A DNA stretch of 64,000 bases. It comes from Mucilaginibacter sp. SJ. Its GTDB lineage: Bacteria > Bacteroidota > Bacteroidia > Sphingobacteriales > Sphingobacteriaceae. This document shows, piece after piece, positions 25,590 to 33,804 of the stretch; positions within the stretch are counted from its first letter, which is position 1, and each line of letters opens with the position of its first letter. A model generated the notes under the pieces. That model was not told where the DNA came from and ran no database searches. It saw only the letters and a program-made list of their open reading frames with translations. A program made the translations under genes and the position numbers. The DNA is taken from positions 5,332,001 to 5,396,000 of the forward strand of contig NZ_CP118631.1 of NCBI RefSeq assembly GCF_028993635.1. The letters run 5' to 3'.

Positions 25590-26069
25590 TCCCCTGATTT
25601 GTTTGAATATTTTAACCTGAACCAATGGACAAGAACTAAAAAGGAAAGCCTACCTGCAAGCTTCAAGATTAAAAAACGAGGGGCTTGATAACGAAGTCAT
25701 TTATGCGCGTCTTGAAAAGCAAGGCGTACCTGCTGATTTGATAGAACAAGTACTAAAGAATTTAACTGTTCAAAACATAATTGATGTTAATGCAGCACAG
25801 AAACCATTCTTTAATTTGGCATTATTGAAAATAGCAATTGGTGTTCTTTTAGCTATCGTTTCAATGGTTATTTTACCAGGGCAAGTTATTTTACCTGTTG
25901 GCTTAATTGCCGGCGGGATTATTACAGCGGTGATAAAAAGACCAAGGTAAAAATCTGCGAAAGAGCTTGCGGAGGCACAAGTCAGCCTCCACGATATCCC
26001 CCTGTTCAAGACTTGCGCCAAAAAAGGGCTATAGCCATTAAGCTTTTCAGGAGTAATACGCATTTGTAA
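25547..26069 (+). repeat. Displaced second copy of the marC 3' end
   Basis: 25547-25589 (the last 13 codons and stop of marC) recurs at 26027-26069 with 40 of 43 bases identical, exactly 480 bp away and in the same orientation; the second copy still reads AIAIKLFRSNTHL-stop. The DNA between carries the frameshifted small gene and a repeat-like segment (GCGGAGGCACAAGTCAGCCTCC). Either an insertion at the gene end duplicated its target, or a second marC copy was mostly deleted. Confidence 0.7.
25625..25950 (+). pseudogene. Small membrane protein gene with a 1-base frameshift at codon 2
   Basis: A TTG start at 25738 would give 70 residues, but the same frame is open upstream and encodes ELKRKAYLQASRLKNEGLDN, followed by EVIYARLEKQGVPADLIEQV, a helical region that looks genuine. 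The only ATG (25625) is out of phase: ATGGACAAGAAC would need one more base after GGA to give MD-QELKRKAYLQ. So this is a 108-residue gene with a 1-bp loss next to its start, or one that uses a non-ATG codon. The C-terminal half has two membrane segments (LLKIAIGVLLAIVSMVI, VILPVGLIAGGIITAVI). Function unknown. Confidence 0.5.
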
Positions 26070-26097
26070 GATACTATGGCATTCAAATACCAACGCT

Positions 26098-26218
26098 GTC
26101 GCTCGGCTCCAGCCGAGTGACGATTATCCCCAGGCCTCTGGCCTGCGCGCTTAAATGGCTTAGCAATTCGGCGGCGAGACGCCGCTTAATAGTGGTCACT
26201 CGGCTGGAGCCGAGCGAC
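26098..26218. repeat. GC-rich element of four hairpins in an outer inverted repeat
   Basis: Outer arms 26098-26121 and 26195-26218 are perfect 24-bp inverted repeats. Each arm is itself a hairpin (CTCGGCT-CC-AGCCGAG at 26102-26117; CTCGGCT-GG-AGCCGAG at 26199-26214). Two more stems lie inside: CAGGCC-TCT-GGCCTG (26131-26145) and GCGGCG-AGA-CGCCGC (26171-26185). It sits between the marC tail copy and the RsmB-like gene's stop and could form either a long cruciform or four short stems. Confidence 0.75.
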
Positions 26219-26238
26219 GGCAGCAATTATATATGTTA

Positions 26239-27411
26239 TTACGTAATTGGAGAGGGGCTCAATCTCGCCACAAACATGGTATCCGCCTTACGCTCGTAAC
26301 CTTTTAATACCGCTTTCTCTTCCAGCTTTAAACCAAGCTCGTGTACCAGGTAGTCAACCACATCTTCGTTCTCGCCTTTAAAGGCAGAGCAGGTGATGTA
26401 GATGAGCGGTTTGCCGGGCTTGAGGTATTTTACTACGTTTTGGGCGATGCTTTTCTGAAGCTTTTGGAAAAACTCTATTTTATGATTATCAAACTGGGCT
26501 ATCATTTCAGGAGTACGTCCCCAGGTGCCTGAGCCGCTGCAGGGCGCATCAAGAATGATCCCGTCAAAGGCATAATCATGCATCACCGAATCAATATTTT
26601 GGGTAAGGTCGAGGGCTTTTTTCTGATATTTGGTTAAGCCTGCCAATTGAAAACGCTCATCGAGGTTGGCCAGTATGGATTCGCGGATATCGGATACTAC
26701 CAGTTTAATATTAGGCTCATCCTCATGCAGCAATAACGATTTACCGCCCGACGCCGCGCATGCATCCCACCAGCTATCCCAGCGCTGAGGCTTAAAATAA
26801 TTCCCTGTTTGCTGCGATGAATAGTCCTGAACCTCAAACCAGTGTTGTTTGGGAAATATGGTTTCAAGACGTGTGCCGTTAGGCAGCGAATAACAGCCGT
26901 TGCCCTCATCCTTAAAAACAACCTCCGCTTTGGATAGTTCGGCTTTTACCAAATGATCATAACCGTTGCGCACACGGATAAACAGATCGGGCTGGCAAAA
27001 GAAAGACTTCAGAAAAGCTCCCTTATCAATCCCTTCCGAAAGCTGACTGCTCCAGGGAAAAACATCCTCCAGTTTAAAATCGGGGTAGGTGGTTTTTACG
27101 AGTGCGAGTTTATCATCATCATTAAAACCAACACATACAGCCCACTCGGGTTTGAAGTGTTGCAGGTAGGAGTTAGTTTGGGTATTGCATAAAAATTCGG
27201 CAACCAGCAGTCGCTCATCTTCAGGTAGATTTGGCAGTGCCCTGCCCAGGCGAAAATAATTGTATACCAGCCGATTGGCCACCCGCCTGTCGGTTGAACC
27301 CATTTGTTTGTTTTGCCGGTAAAAGCCGGGTAAAAATTTACTTAGTGGCGTATCGGCAGGGTATTCACCCAAAATTCGCTGAAACGTTTTAAGCTGATTT
27401 ATGGCCTTCAT
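26239..27411 (-). CDS. RsmB/NOP-family RNA m5C methyltransferase
   Basis: SAM-dependent 5-methylcytosine RNA methyltransferase of 390 residues, expected to act on 16S rRNA or tRNA. The N-terminal helical part (1-130) is followed by the methylase core: motif I WWDACAASGGKSLLL (a Ser replaces the usual Pro), motif IV ILDAPCSGSGTWGR with C291, and motif VI YITCSAFKGENEDVV with C341; the two Cys are the product-release and nucleophile residues of the family. Shorter at the N-terminus than E. coli RsmB and without a NusB-like domain. Its ATG overlaps the stop of the upstream lipoprotein gene by 4 bp, so it belongs to the guaA operon. Confidence 0.9.
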   Translation of the reverse strand: MKAINQLKTFQRILGEYPADTPLSKFLPGFYRQNKQMGSTDRRVANRLVYNYFRLGRALPNLPEDERLLVAEFLCNTQTNSYLQHFKPEWAVCVGFNDDDKLALVKTTYPDFKLEDVFPWSSQLSEGIDKGAFLKSFFCQPDLFIRVRNGYDHLVKAELSKAEVVFKDEGNGCYSLPNGTRLETIFPKQHWFEVQDYSSQQTGNYFKPQRWDSWWDACAASGGKSLLLHEDEPNIKLVVSDIRESILANLDERFQLAGLTKYQKKALDLTQNIDSVMHDYAFDGIILDAPCSGSGTWGRTPEMIAQFDNHKIEFFQKLQKSIAQNVVKYLKPGKPLIYITCSAFKGENEDVVDYLVHELGLKLEEKAVLKGYERKADTMFVARLSPSPIT

Positions 27412-28664
27412 TCTACCTGTTTTAGCTCAAAGTTAGTGTACATTAATATTTTTACATGGGTGTTGATCCAGCCCAACCCCGGCTTTTTTATAAAGTGAAA
27501 GCTGTTATGCAAGCCGGTAAAATCAGTTTCATTAATTGAAGCTAAGCCTTTGTCGGCAAAAAGCTGCCTGCCAAAGTATAGCCCTTCATCAAAACCCTTA
27601 ATGGCGTATTCGGTCGGTTCAACGTGATAAGCACGCCTATAGTTACGTAAAAATGTTGTTGTAGCCCCGGCTTTGTAATTTATTTTTTCGGTAGAGGTGA
27701 TATGCGTGTTCAGGCGTTGTAAAAGTTGCGGTTTCAGGAAGCTGAACTTCTCCCAGCTCGGGTGCCCAAACACCATAACCGGGTAATGTTTGTTCAATGT
27801 ATCTAACGACCGGAGGGTTACACCTAAAAATGCCTGATCGGTAGCAGGGATCACAAATACATTTTTTTCTGTTTTAGAAAGCTGCGGAAGCAGGCTGCCG
27901 AGTTTTCCGCGTATCACATACACATTGGTAACTTTTACCTTCTTTTTGCTTAAACTGTCAATAGCCTTTTTAAAGTTAATAGCGTAATCACTTTCCTGGT
28001 TAAAGCCCGAACGCAGAATGAAGATTTTTTTAGGCTTAACCGTTCTGTTAATGTATTCGGCAGCGCCCCAGGCATGGTATTCCAGCGGCGGGATAACAGT
28101 AATTAAATTTTTGCTGTTGATGGTTGTTGGATTAGCCGGAGACAAAGGGGATAAAATTGGTCCCTTTGAGTACGATAACGCACCGGAAAATGCCTTTATA
28201 CCATCCGGAAAAACAGGGCCTACTATCAAATCGCTTGAACGGACGAACGAGTTTAAAGCCAGGTCATGTGCCTGCATGGCTTCGTCTCTCGAGTCAAAGA
28301 TCTGTAGCTTATAGCTATTTCCGTAAGCAGTAAGCGAATCAAGGGCGAGTTTAAATCCCTGGTAATATTCAACAGCGATATTAGCCTGGCTCAATTGTAT
28401 AGGGCTATATTTTTGAGCCGGATTTAAATGTTCAAGATTCAAAGGCAGGATCATGGCTATATTAGCCACCTTTTGTTCCGAAGCCTTTTCTGATGGTTTT
28501 TCGGTAGTATTGCCGGTTTTTTTTTCGGTATCAGTCGGTTTTTTTACAGTAGTTGCTACCGGCCGCGTTTTGGGTGAACACGCGGCCAGCAGCAAGGCTA
28601 TGCAAAAAAACGGTACCCACTTATTCCCACTCAATAGTGGCCGGTGGTTTTGAACTGATATCAT
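27408..28664 (-). CDS. Lipoprotein with periplasmic-binding (PBP1/LivK-like) fold
   Basis: 418 residues. A lipobox (CIALLLAACS, Cys about 29) anchors it to a membrane. After a Thr/Lys/Glu-rich linker (TVKKPTDTEKKTGNTTEKPS) comes a type-1 periplasmic-binding fold from residue 70: NIAMILPLNLEHL, ALDSLTAYGNSYKLQIFDSR, SDLIVGPVFPDG, GPILSPLSPAN. The same fold serves amino acid-binding proteins and LpoA, the lipoprotein activator of PBP1A; no ABC permease genes are near, which argues against uptake. The ATG at 28664 makes a 44-bp overlap with guaA; a TTG at 28634 would shorten it to 14 bp. It overlaps the methylase gene by 4 bp. Confidence 0.75.
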   Translation of the reverse strand: MISVQNHRPLLSGNKWVPFFCIALLLAACSPKTRPVATTVKKPTDTEKKTGNTTEKPSEKASEQKVANIAMILPLNLEHLNPAQKYSPIQLSQANIAVEYYQGFKLALDSLTAYGNSYKLQIFDSRDEAMQAHDLALNSFVRSSDLIVGPVFPDGIKAFSGALSYSKGPILSPLSPANPTTINSKNLITVIPPLEYHAWGAAEYINRTVKPKKIFILRSGFNQESDYAINFKKAIDSLSKKKVKVTNVYVIRGKLGSLLPQLSKTEKNVFVIPATDQAFLGVTLRSLDTLNKHYPVMVFGHPSWEKFSFLKPQLLQRLNTHITSTEKINYKAGATTTFLRNYRRAYHVEPTEYAIKGFDEGLYFGRQLFADKGLASINETDFTGLHNSFHFIKKPGLGWINTHVKILMYTNFELKQVE

Positions 28665-30150
28665 ATACTACCCGGTTAATTCCTTTTACGTTGTTGATGA
28701 TCTCGTTGCTGATCTTAGCCAGCAAATCGTACGGTAAATGGCACCAGTCTGCGGTCATCCCGTCAACCGATTCAACGGCACGGAGGCAGATCACGTTTTC
28801 GTAAGTACGCTCATCGCCCATTACGCCTACCGACTGTACCGGTAAAAATATAGCGCCGGCTTGCCAAACTTTATCGTAAACCCCGGCAGCACGTAAATTG
28901 TTTATATAAATTGCATCAGCTTCCTGTAGTATCGCTACTTTTTCAGGTGTAATGTCTCCCAAAATCCTGATAGCCAGGCCCGGGCCCGGGAAAGGGTGGC
29001 GACCTAAAATATTAGGATCGATACCTAAAGCTTTACCAACTTTCCTTACCTCATCTTTAAACAAAGTGTTAAGCGGCTCAACAACTTTAAGTTTCATAAA
29101 GTCGGGCAAACCACCTACGTTGTGGTGCGATTTGATGGTAGCTGAAGGGCCTTTAACTGATACTGATTCGATAACGTCGGGATAAATAGTGCCCTGGCCA
29201 AGCCATTTCACATCCTGTACCTCATGCGCGGCATCATCAAATACTTCGATGAACACCCGGCCGATAGCCTTACGTTTCTTTTCAGGATCGGTTAAGCCGG
29301 CAAGCGCGTCATAAAAACGTTGTTTGGCATCGATGCCTTTTATGTTTAAGCCCATATGCTGGTATGAATCAAGCACCTGCTCAAACTCATCCTTGCGCAA
29401 AAGCCCGTTATCAACAAAGATACAATGCAGGTTTTTGCCGATGGCGTGGTGCAGCAATACCGCGGCAACCGACGAATCAACGCCTCCTGATAAGCCAAGT
29501 ACTACTTTATCATCGCCCAGTTTTTCGCGAAGAGCGGCAACGGTGGTCTCGATGAACGAATCGGGGGTCCAATCCTGTTTGCAACCGCAGATGTCAACCA
29601 AAAAGTTTTGCAGCAACTGCTTGCCATCAATGCTATGGGTAACTTCCGGGTGAAACTGGATGCCGTAAGTTTGGGTACCGGTAACCTGGTAAGCGGCAAC
29701 TTTAACGCTATCGGTACTGGCAATTACCTCAAAGTTATCGCCAATGGTAGCAATGGTATCGCCGTGCGACATCCATACCTGTGATCCACCGGGAACATCC
29801 TTAAATAATGGGTTCTCCTTTTTGATATATTCCAGATTGGCGCGACCGTATTCGCGTGTACTTGAAGGCAACACTTCGCCGCCGTGGAAGTGGGCAACAT
29901 ACTGTGCACCGTAGCAAACACCTAAAATAGGGCGTGTGGTATGAAATTTTTCAAATTCGAAATGAGGAGCATCTTCCTGCCTTACAGAATAAGGGCTGCC
30001 GGAAAGGATGATACCTTTTACAGTGCTGTCAATTTCGGGATAATGATTGAAGGGGTGGATCTCACAATAAATATTGAGCTCCCTGACACGGCGCGCTATA
30101 AGTTGGGTGAATTGCGAACCAAAGTCAAGAATGAGGATTTTTTCTTGCAT
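28621..30150 (-). CDS. guaA: GMP synthase (glutamine-hydrolysing)
   Basis: Converts XMP to GMP with glutamine and ATP. 509 residues from the ATG at 30150 (a TTG two codons earlier is less likely). Glutaminase domain 1-190 with nucleophile C79 (ILGVCYGAQ), H166 and E168 (QFHPEVTHS); ATP-pyrophosphatase domain with P-loop LGLSGGVDSS (about 217-226); C-terminal dimerisation domain from about 390, ending in the family tail NRVVYDISSKPPATIEWE. Full length, no missing residues. It heads an operon with a PBP1-like lipoprotein and an rRNA methylase. Confidence 0.97.
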   Translation of the reverse strand: MQEKILILDFGSQFTQLIARRVRELNIYCEIHPFNHYPEIDSTVKGIILSGSPYSVRQEDAPHFEFEKFHTTRPILGVCYGAQYVAHFHGGEVLPSSTREYGRANLEYIKKENPLFKDVPGGSQVWMSHGDTIATIGDNFEVIASTDSVKVAAYQVTGTQTYGIQFHPEVTHSIDGKQLLQNFLVDICGCKQDWTPDSFIETTVAALREKLGDDKVVLGLSGGVDSSVAAVLLHHAIGKNLHCIFVDNGLLRKDEFEQVLDSYQHMGLNIKGIDAKQRFYDALAGLTDPEKKRKAIGRVFIEVFDDAAHEVQDVKWLGQGTIYPDVIESVSVKGPSATIKSHHNVGGLPDFMKLKVVEPLNTLFKDEVRKVGKALGIDPNILGRHPFPGPGLAIRILGDITPEKVAILQEADAIYINNLRAAGVYDKVWQAGAIFLPVQSVGVMGDERTYENVICLRAVESVDGMTADWCHLPYDLLAKISNEIINNVKGINRVVYDISSKPPATIEWE

Positions 30151-30153
30151 GGG

Positions 30154-30161
30154 CAAAGATA
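30154..30161 (-). promoter_or_regulatory. -7 element of guaA, near-leaderless
   Basis: TATCTTTG on the minus strand matches TAnnTTTG and ends 3 bp before the guaA ATG, so the mRNA would start at about the initiation codon. The -33 region is weak. Confidence 0.4.
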
Positions 30162-30459
30162 GGATTTTGACCGCTGATTTATAGTGATTTTTTTGATTTC
30201 GTTGATTACGCTGATTTTTTCAACTTGCGCTCATCTGTGATAAGTGCTTAATATGGTTTCGTATTTGTAATACGATTCGCGATGCAATCGCTAAGCCACG
30301 TTAAGCGCTCGTTGCAAACCAGCGCAAGTAGATTGAACAGCGGACCTGAATGGCGTATACATCAGGGTCCTCTGCGAGAGACCCTGATGGGACGTTAAGT
30401 AGATACCTAATTTTTATAGGCTGAACTTATTCTGAAAATTCTGATTCAGACATTCCGGT
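30162..30459. repeat. Gap with a dispersed GACCCTGATG hairpin
   Basis: CATCAGGGTC / GACCCTGATG (30360-30389) form a 10-bp stem with a 10-nt loop CTCTGCGAGA, followed by GGGACGTTAA. The same sequence is present at 62762-62791 and, in variant form, at 62197-62308. The left half contains only TGATTT-rich filler; at 30431-30468 is an ATTCTGATTCAGAC motif also found before the symporter gene at 39278. Confidence 0.6.
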
Positions 30460-31425
30460 TCAGACCTTCTGATAATTCAACATCCAGTTAATCCCAAACT
30501 TATCCGTAAGCTCTGCGAAGTAGGCGCCAAAGAACATATCGCTCAAGGGCATAGTGACTACACCTCCGGCCGAAAGTTCATTAAACAAGCGCTCGGTTTC
30601 TTCACGGCTTTCGGGTTCAACGTTGATGTGCATATTATTGCCGGTCTGCAGTTTAAAGCCCATACTCTCCGGCGCGTCGGTAGCCATCAGTACGTGGCCT
30701 CCCATAATGGTAAGTTCGCCGTGGATGATCAATTTTTTATCAGCTTCGTTCATCCTGACCTCAGTAGGCAACTCTATATCGCTGAACCGCGTAAGTTTTT
30801 TGCCGGTAAACTCACCCTTAAAAACCTCTTTGTAAAAGGTTAAAGCCTCTTCAGTGTTTCCGGGGAAGTTTAAATAAGTGGTAACCCTTGCCGCGTTGCC
30901 TGGTTTCAGATCTTTCCTGATCCTGAAAGCTGTGCTCAGGTAATGATCAAGGTTGCTTAAGCCGGCAGTAAAGCCTTCCTGGAAGCCCATACCAACAATG
31001 GTTTGCATATCTTCCACTTTATCAAAATAGATATCGATGTTAACGGTAGTATGCTCACCCTCGCCGGTAAAGTTCTTCTCCCAGTTCATAACAGGGAAAT
31101 TGGTATTGGTTACAGCATTTTCATCACAAAAGGAAACAGCATTGGCAATTTTTTGCGGAACTACAATGGTTTTATACTCTTCCTTACACCATGTTGGATG
31201 TTCAGTATGCTCCGGGCCAACCATCTGGTACAGCCAGTAGCCGCCTTCCCTAAAATCCTGCGTTTTGGTTTCGGTACGATAGGGATGAGGTGCCCACCAT
31301 TGGTCAAGGATCTCACTTTCGGTCCATGCCTGCCATACTAAATTGAGTGGCGCGTCAAAGGTTCGTACCACATTTAACTTTTTGTTTTGAAGGTCTTTGG
31401 TAAATACGGCTTCGTTGTTTGTCAT
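30460..31425 (-). CDS. SRPBCC (AHSA1-like) - VOC/PhnB fusion protein
   Basis: 321 residues joining two small-molecule-binding folds. Residues 8-160 are an AHSA1/START-like domain (VRTFDAPLNLVWQAWTES, DQWWAPHPYRTET, GGYWLYQMVGPE); 180-321 are a PhnB-type VOC domain (YLNFPGNTEEALTFYKEVF, LMATDAPESMGF, MFFGAYFAELTDKFGINWM). The two normally occur as separate proteins in Bacteroidota. The gene's start overlaps the stop of an ArsR-type repressor gene by 4 bp, the usual partner of AHSA1 proteins. The ligand is unknown; the catalytic metal site of the VOC part is not obvious, so binding or shielding is as likely as catalysis. Confidence 0.87.
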   Translation of the reverse strand: MTNNEAVFTKDLQNKKLNVVRTFDAPLNLVWQAWTESEILDQWWAPHPYRTETKTQDFREGGYWLYQMVGPEHTEHPTWCKEEYKTIVVPQKIANAVSFCDENAVTNTNFPVMNWEKNFTGEGEHTTVNIDIYFDKVEDMQTIVGMGFQEGFTAGLSNLDHYLSTAFRIRKDLKPGNAARVTTYLNFPGNTEEALTFYKEVFKGEFTGKKLTRFSDIELPTEVRMNEADKKLIIHGELTIMGGHVLMATDAPESMGFKLQTGNNMHINVEPESREETERLFNELSAGGVVTMPLSDMFFGAYFAELTDKFGINWMLNYQKV

Positions 31426-31742
31426 GACTGTTTGTTTTTTAGGTTTTGTAATACGTTATCTAACTGGCTAAAACGGGTTTCCCACAGGGCGCGGAACTGA
31501 TCCATCCAAACATCCACTTCTTTCATTTTTTGAGCGTTAAAATGATAATAAATTTCGCGGCCTGTTTGTTTTTGATTAACCAGTTGACATTCGCTCAGGA
31601 TTTGAATATGCTTGGATACAGCCTGCCTGCTGCTTTGAAAATGTTCGGCAATGGCATTGGGTGTCATAGCCTGCAAAGCAAGCAAACTAATAATGGCCCG
31701 TCGGGTAGGATCGGCAATGGCCTGAAATACATCTCTTCTCAT
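31422..31742 (-). CDS. ArsR-family winged-helix repressor
   Basis: 106 residues from the ATG at 31742 (a TTG five codons upstream is less likely). Winged-helix fold: MRRDVFQAIADPTRRAIISL, recognition helix NAIAEHFQSSRQAVSKHIQ and wing TGREIYYHFN. There is no CxC or His-rich metal site, as in the non-metal ArsR branch that pairs with AHSA1/SRPBCC genes. It overlaps the fusion gene by 4 bp and has a 42-bp palindrome directly before it, so it very probably represses itself and the fusion gene. Confidence 0.9.
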   Translation of the reverse strand: MRRDVFQAIADPTRRAIISLLALQAMTPNAIAEHFQSSRQAVSKHIQILSECQLVNQKQTGREIYYHFNAQKMKEVDVWMDQFRALWETRFSQLDNVLQNLKNKQS

Positions 31743-31753
31743 AAAACCTTTTT

Positions 31754-31795
31754 GCAACCGTTCGATTGCAAATATAAATGCAATTAATCGGTTGC
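31754..31795 (-). promoter_or_regulatory. Palindromic operator over the arsR-type promoter
   Basis: Two nested pairs share one centre at 31774/31775: GCAACCG (31754-31760) with CGGTTGC (31789-31795), and ATTGCA (31765-31770) with TGCAAT (31779-31784). The -7 box TATATTTG (31769-31776, minus strand) lies in the middle, so a bound repressor would cover it. The start codon is 11 bp away. Confidence 0.7.
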
Positions 31796-31879
31796 GGAAA
31801 TTTATTCAAAAAAATATTTTAAAACTCGTATTTCAAGCAAACGAAGAAATAGGACGTTAATAAAAGGGAAGTAAGTGGC

Positions 31880-32434
31880 TTATTCTTCATCCGTAAAATG
31901 AGCTTTCCGTTTTTCTTTGGCAAACTTATCTGCATTGTAATTTTCAGATTGGCCCCTTGGGATAGATAATGAATGCCAGTTTTCATTGCAAAGCATCTTA
32001 CCTAAAAAAACGATCTGGCCAACATGATAGGGGTAATGGGCCAACTGTCGGTTAATGGCTTCCATAACCGTATGGCCCTGGTTGCGGATATAGATGATCT
32101 TATCGAGATCTTCAGCGGTTAGTTTATCAAGCGTATCAAAAAGGCATTGCCATCCCTGTTCCCAGGTTTCGGTAATTGTTTGGCGGGCAGGGGTAGAAGG
32201 AGTAAATTCAGCTTCGCGGTTACGGGTGGGTTTTTCGCCGTCAGTAGTAAAAATATCAGTCCATCGGGAAATCATATTGCCTGCCATGTGGTTCACAATC
32301 ATGGCAACGCTATTTGATTCGGGATTGTATTGCCAATATAATTGTTCGTCGGTAAGTTGTTCAAACGTTTTTTCGCCGAGGGATTTGTAATAAGCAAACT
32401 GCTTTTTTACGCTGGTTAGATAGTCGTTTTCCAT
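31880..32434 (-). CDS. DinB-like DUF1572 protein
   Basis: 184-residue four-helix-bundle protein of the DinB/YfiT group. Potential metal ligands are H49 in VAMIVNHMAGNMISRW and H132/H136-type residues in INRQLAHYPYHVGQIVFLGK, the usual three-His arrangement. Family members act as metal-dependent thiol transferases or detoxification enzymes, though many have unknown function. Monocistronic; the gap before the ArsR gene holds nothing. Cytoplasmic. Confidence 0.8.
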   Translation of the reverse strand: MENDYLTSVKKQFAYYKSLGEKTFEQLTDEQLYWQYNPESNSVAMIVNHMAGNMISRWTDIFTTDGEKPTRNREAEFTPSTPARQTITETWEQGWQCLFDTLDKLTAEDLDKIIYIRNQGHTVMEAINRQLAHYPYHVGQIVFLGKMLCNENWHSLSIPRGQSENYNADKFAKEKRKAHFTDEE

Positions 32435-32582
32435 AAGTTAAAGTTACAGCTGAAAGCAGAATGCAAAAAGCATAAAACAATAAATTGATTGTTGGTTGGT
32501 GTGAATTAATTGATAAAGCTTATACTAACAAACCGGATGCCTAACCTCTAACCTCTAACCACTGCTTTTTAACCTCTAATCG

Positions 32583-33077
32583 CTACTTCCGTAATTCCCT
32601 GATCTCGGTTCTTAACTCCTGCAATTGTTGCTTGGTTTGTCGGTTTTCAAGGTAAAAATATATCGCGAAGCCTAAAAAGATCTTCCCTATCACAAACACC
32701 GCTACAAAGATCCAACGCCACGATTTATGCAGGCGCATATGGTTCGATTCCGATTCAATCGGGATGAACTGATCTTCGGGAGGTTTTTTTTTATGCTTAT
32801 TATCATCCCCATCTGAAGTGCGGAATTTAATTGGTTGCGCCGGATTTCCCTGATGGATAAGGCCGTCTATCTCATCTTCTATCTGTTCCCACATATGCTG
32901 AGGAGGTGAAATAGCCATTTCACCCGCAAGTTTTTTCATGTCTGTTTCCAGCTGCTTCAGGGCTTCATCCACTTCCGGATGCTTGGCCTTCATATACATC
33001 AGCTCGTTTACTTCCTCGTCGGTAGCTGCGCCCATTACAAAAACTTCAAGGATGCCGCTGTCAATGTATTTTTTCAT
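32583..33077 (-). CDS. Putative single-TM anti-sigma factor
   Basis: 164 residues. The N-terminal part is acidic and helical (YIDSGILEVFVMGAATDEEV, EALKQLETDMKKLA), followed by a flexible charged region (90-115), one membrane helix (WIFVAVFVIGKIFLGFAIYF, about 123-143) and a short coiled coil (TKQQLQELRTEIREL). The layout, a cytoplasmic sigma-binding helix bundle plus one TM helix, is that of anti-sigma factors, and the gene overlaps the preceding sigma-like gene by 17 bp. It lacks a sizeable periplasmic sensor domain. The call depends mainly on position. Confidence 0.6.
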   Translation of the reverse strand: MKKYIDSGILEVFVMGAATDEEVNELMYMKAKHPEVDEALKQLETDMKKLAGEMAISPPQHMWEQIEDEIDGLIHQGNPAQPIKFRTSDGDDNKHKKKPPEDQFIPIESESNHMRLHKSWRWIFVAVFVIGKIFLGFAIYFYLENRQTKQQLQELRTEIRELRK

Positions 33078-33567
33078 CGTACCTCCCGTTCCTGATAATG
33101 GTAAAGCATTCTTTTAATATTTTCCTTATTTCTTCTTCTGTTTTGTTCAGTTCTTTTGCAGTATGCGATGTTGTTTTGCATTGATAATAAATACCGCAAA
33201 AAACCTGTTGCTGTAATGGCGTCATCAGGGCAATAGGTTTATTATTTAACCATGGCATATTTTGCCCTGCTTTTTTGCCGGTATCATTATCAGGTGTTTC
33301 AAAAAAATCAACCATTTTTTGGCGTGCCATTATTTGCAGGCGACAAAACACGTTTACACCCGTTTTTGAAAGCTCTTCTATTTCGTTAGGTACATTGTTA
33401 AAAACAGCAATAAGATACTGTTCAGCTATCAACTGGTTTTGCACCACCTCAAAAATATAGCCCAAAAGCGTTGCAGCATAGTTGTCATACAGGTTTCGTA
33501 TAGCCGCCGCCCTGCTCTGGCTCAGGGGGGCAGGCGTTTGTAGCTGCGGCTTCAAATCAGGAGTCAA
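33061..33567 (-). CDS. ECF-like RNA polymerase sigma factor, divergent
   Basis: 168 residues with sigma-70 layout: a region-2-like helix set (IRNLYDNYAATLLGYIFEVV, IAEQYLIAVFNNVPNEIEEL) and a region-4-like helix-turn-helix (MTPLQQQVFCGIYYQCKTTS, HTAKELNKTEEEIRKILKEC). Sequence is far from housekeeping ECF factors. The frame starts at TTG 33567, directly after an in-frame TAA; there is no ATG before residue 82, so the TTG (or a second TTG four codons on) must be used. It precedes and overlaps the anti-sigma-like gene, which supports a sigma/anti-sigma pair. Confidence 0.65.
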   Translation of the reverse strand: MTPDLKPQLQTPAPLSQSRAAAIRNLYDNYAATLLGYIFEVVQNQLIAEQYLIAVFNNVPNEIEELSKTGVNVFCRLQIMARQKMVDFFETPDNDTGKKAGQNMPWLNNKPIALMTPLQQQVFCGIYYQCKTTSHTAKELNKTEEEIRKILKECFTIIRNGRYDEKIH

Positions 33568-33804
33568 TTAAAGAATAGTGTAAGTTCAGTATTCAATCAA
33601 ATATATAAAAATTATATTTTAAGTTAATGAATGAATTTGTGCAGGAGTGTGCAGAGTGATGGGTTCTACGCGATCAAACACTGGCGTATTATTTGTGTTA
33701 TAAATATTATTGATGGCGACTATCGGGCTACAACATGCATGAATTTATGGCGCTTAATAGTGAAAATTTGCTATTAAATGCTTTGTATGAGTTTTAGCAT
33801 TAGT

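Noticed and set aside
31811..31879. Possible terminator or small RNA between the ArsR and DinB-like genes
   Set aside because: No stem of useful length is visible.
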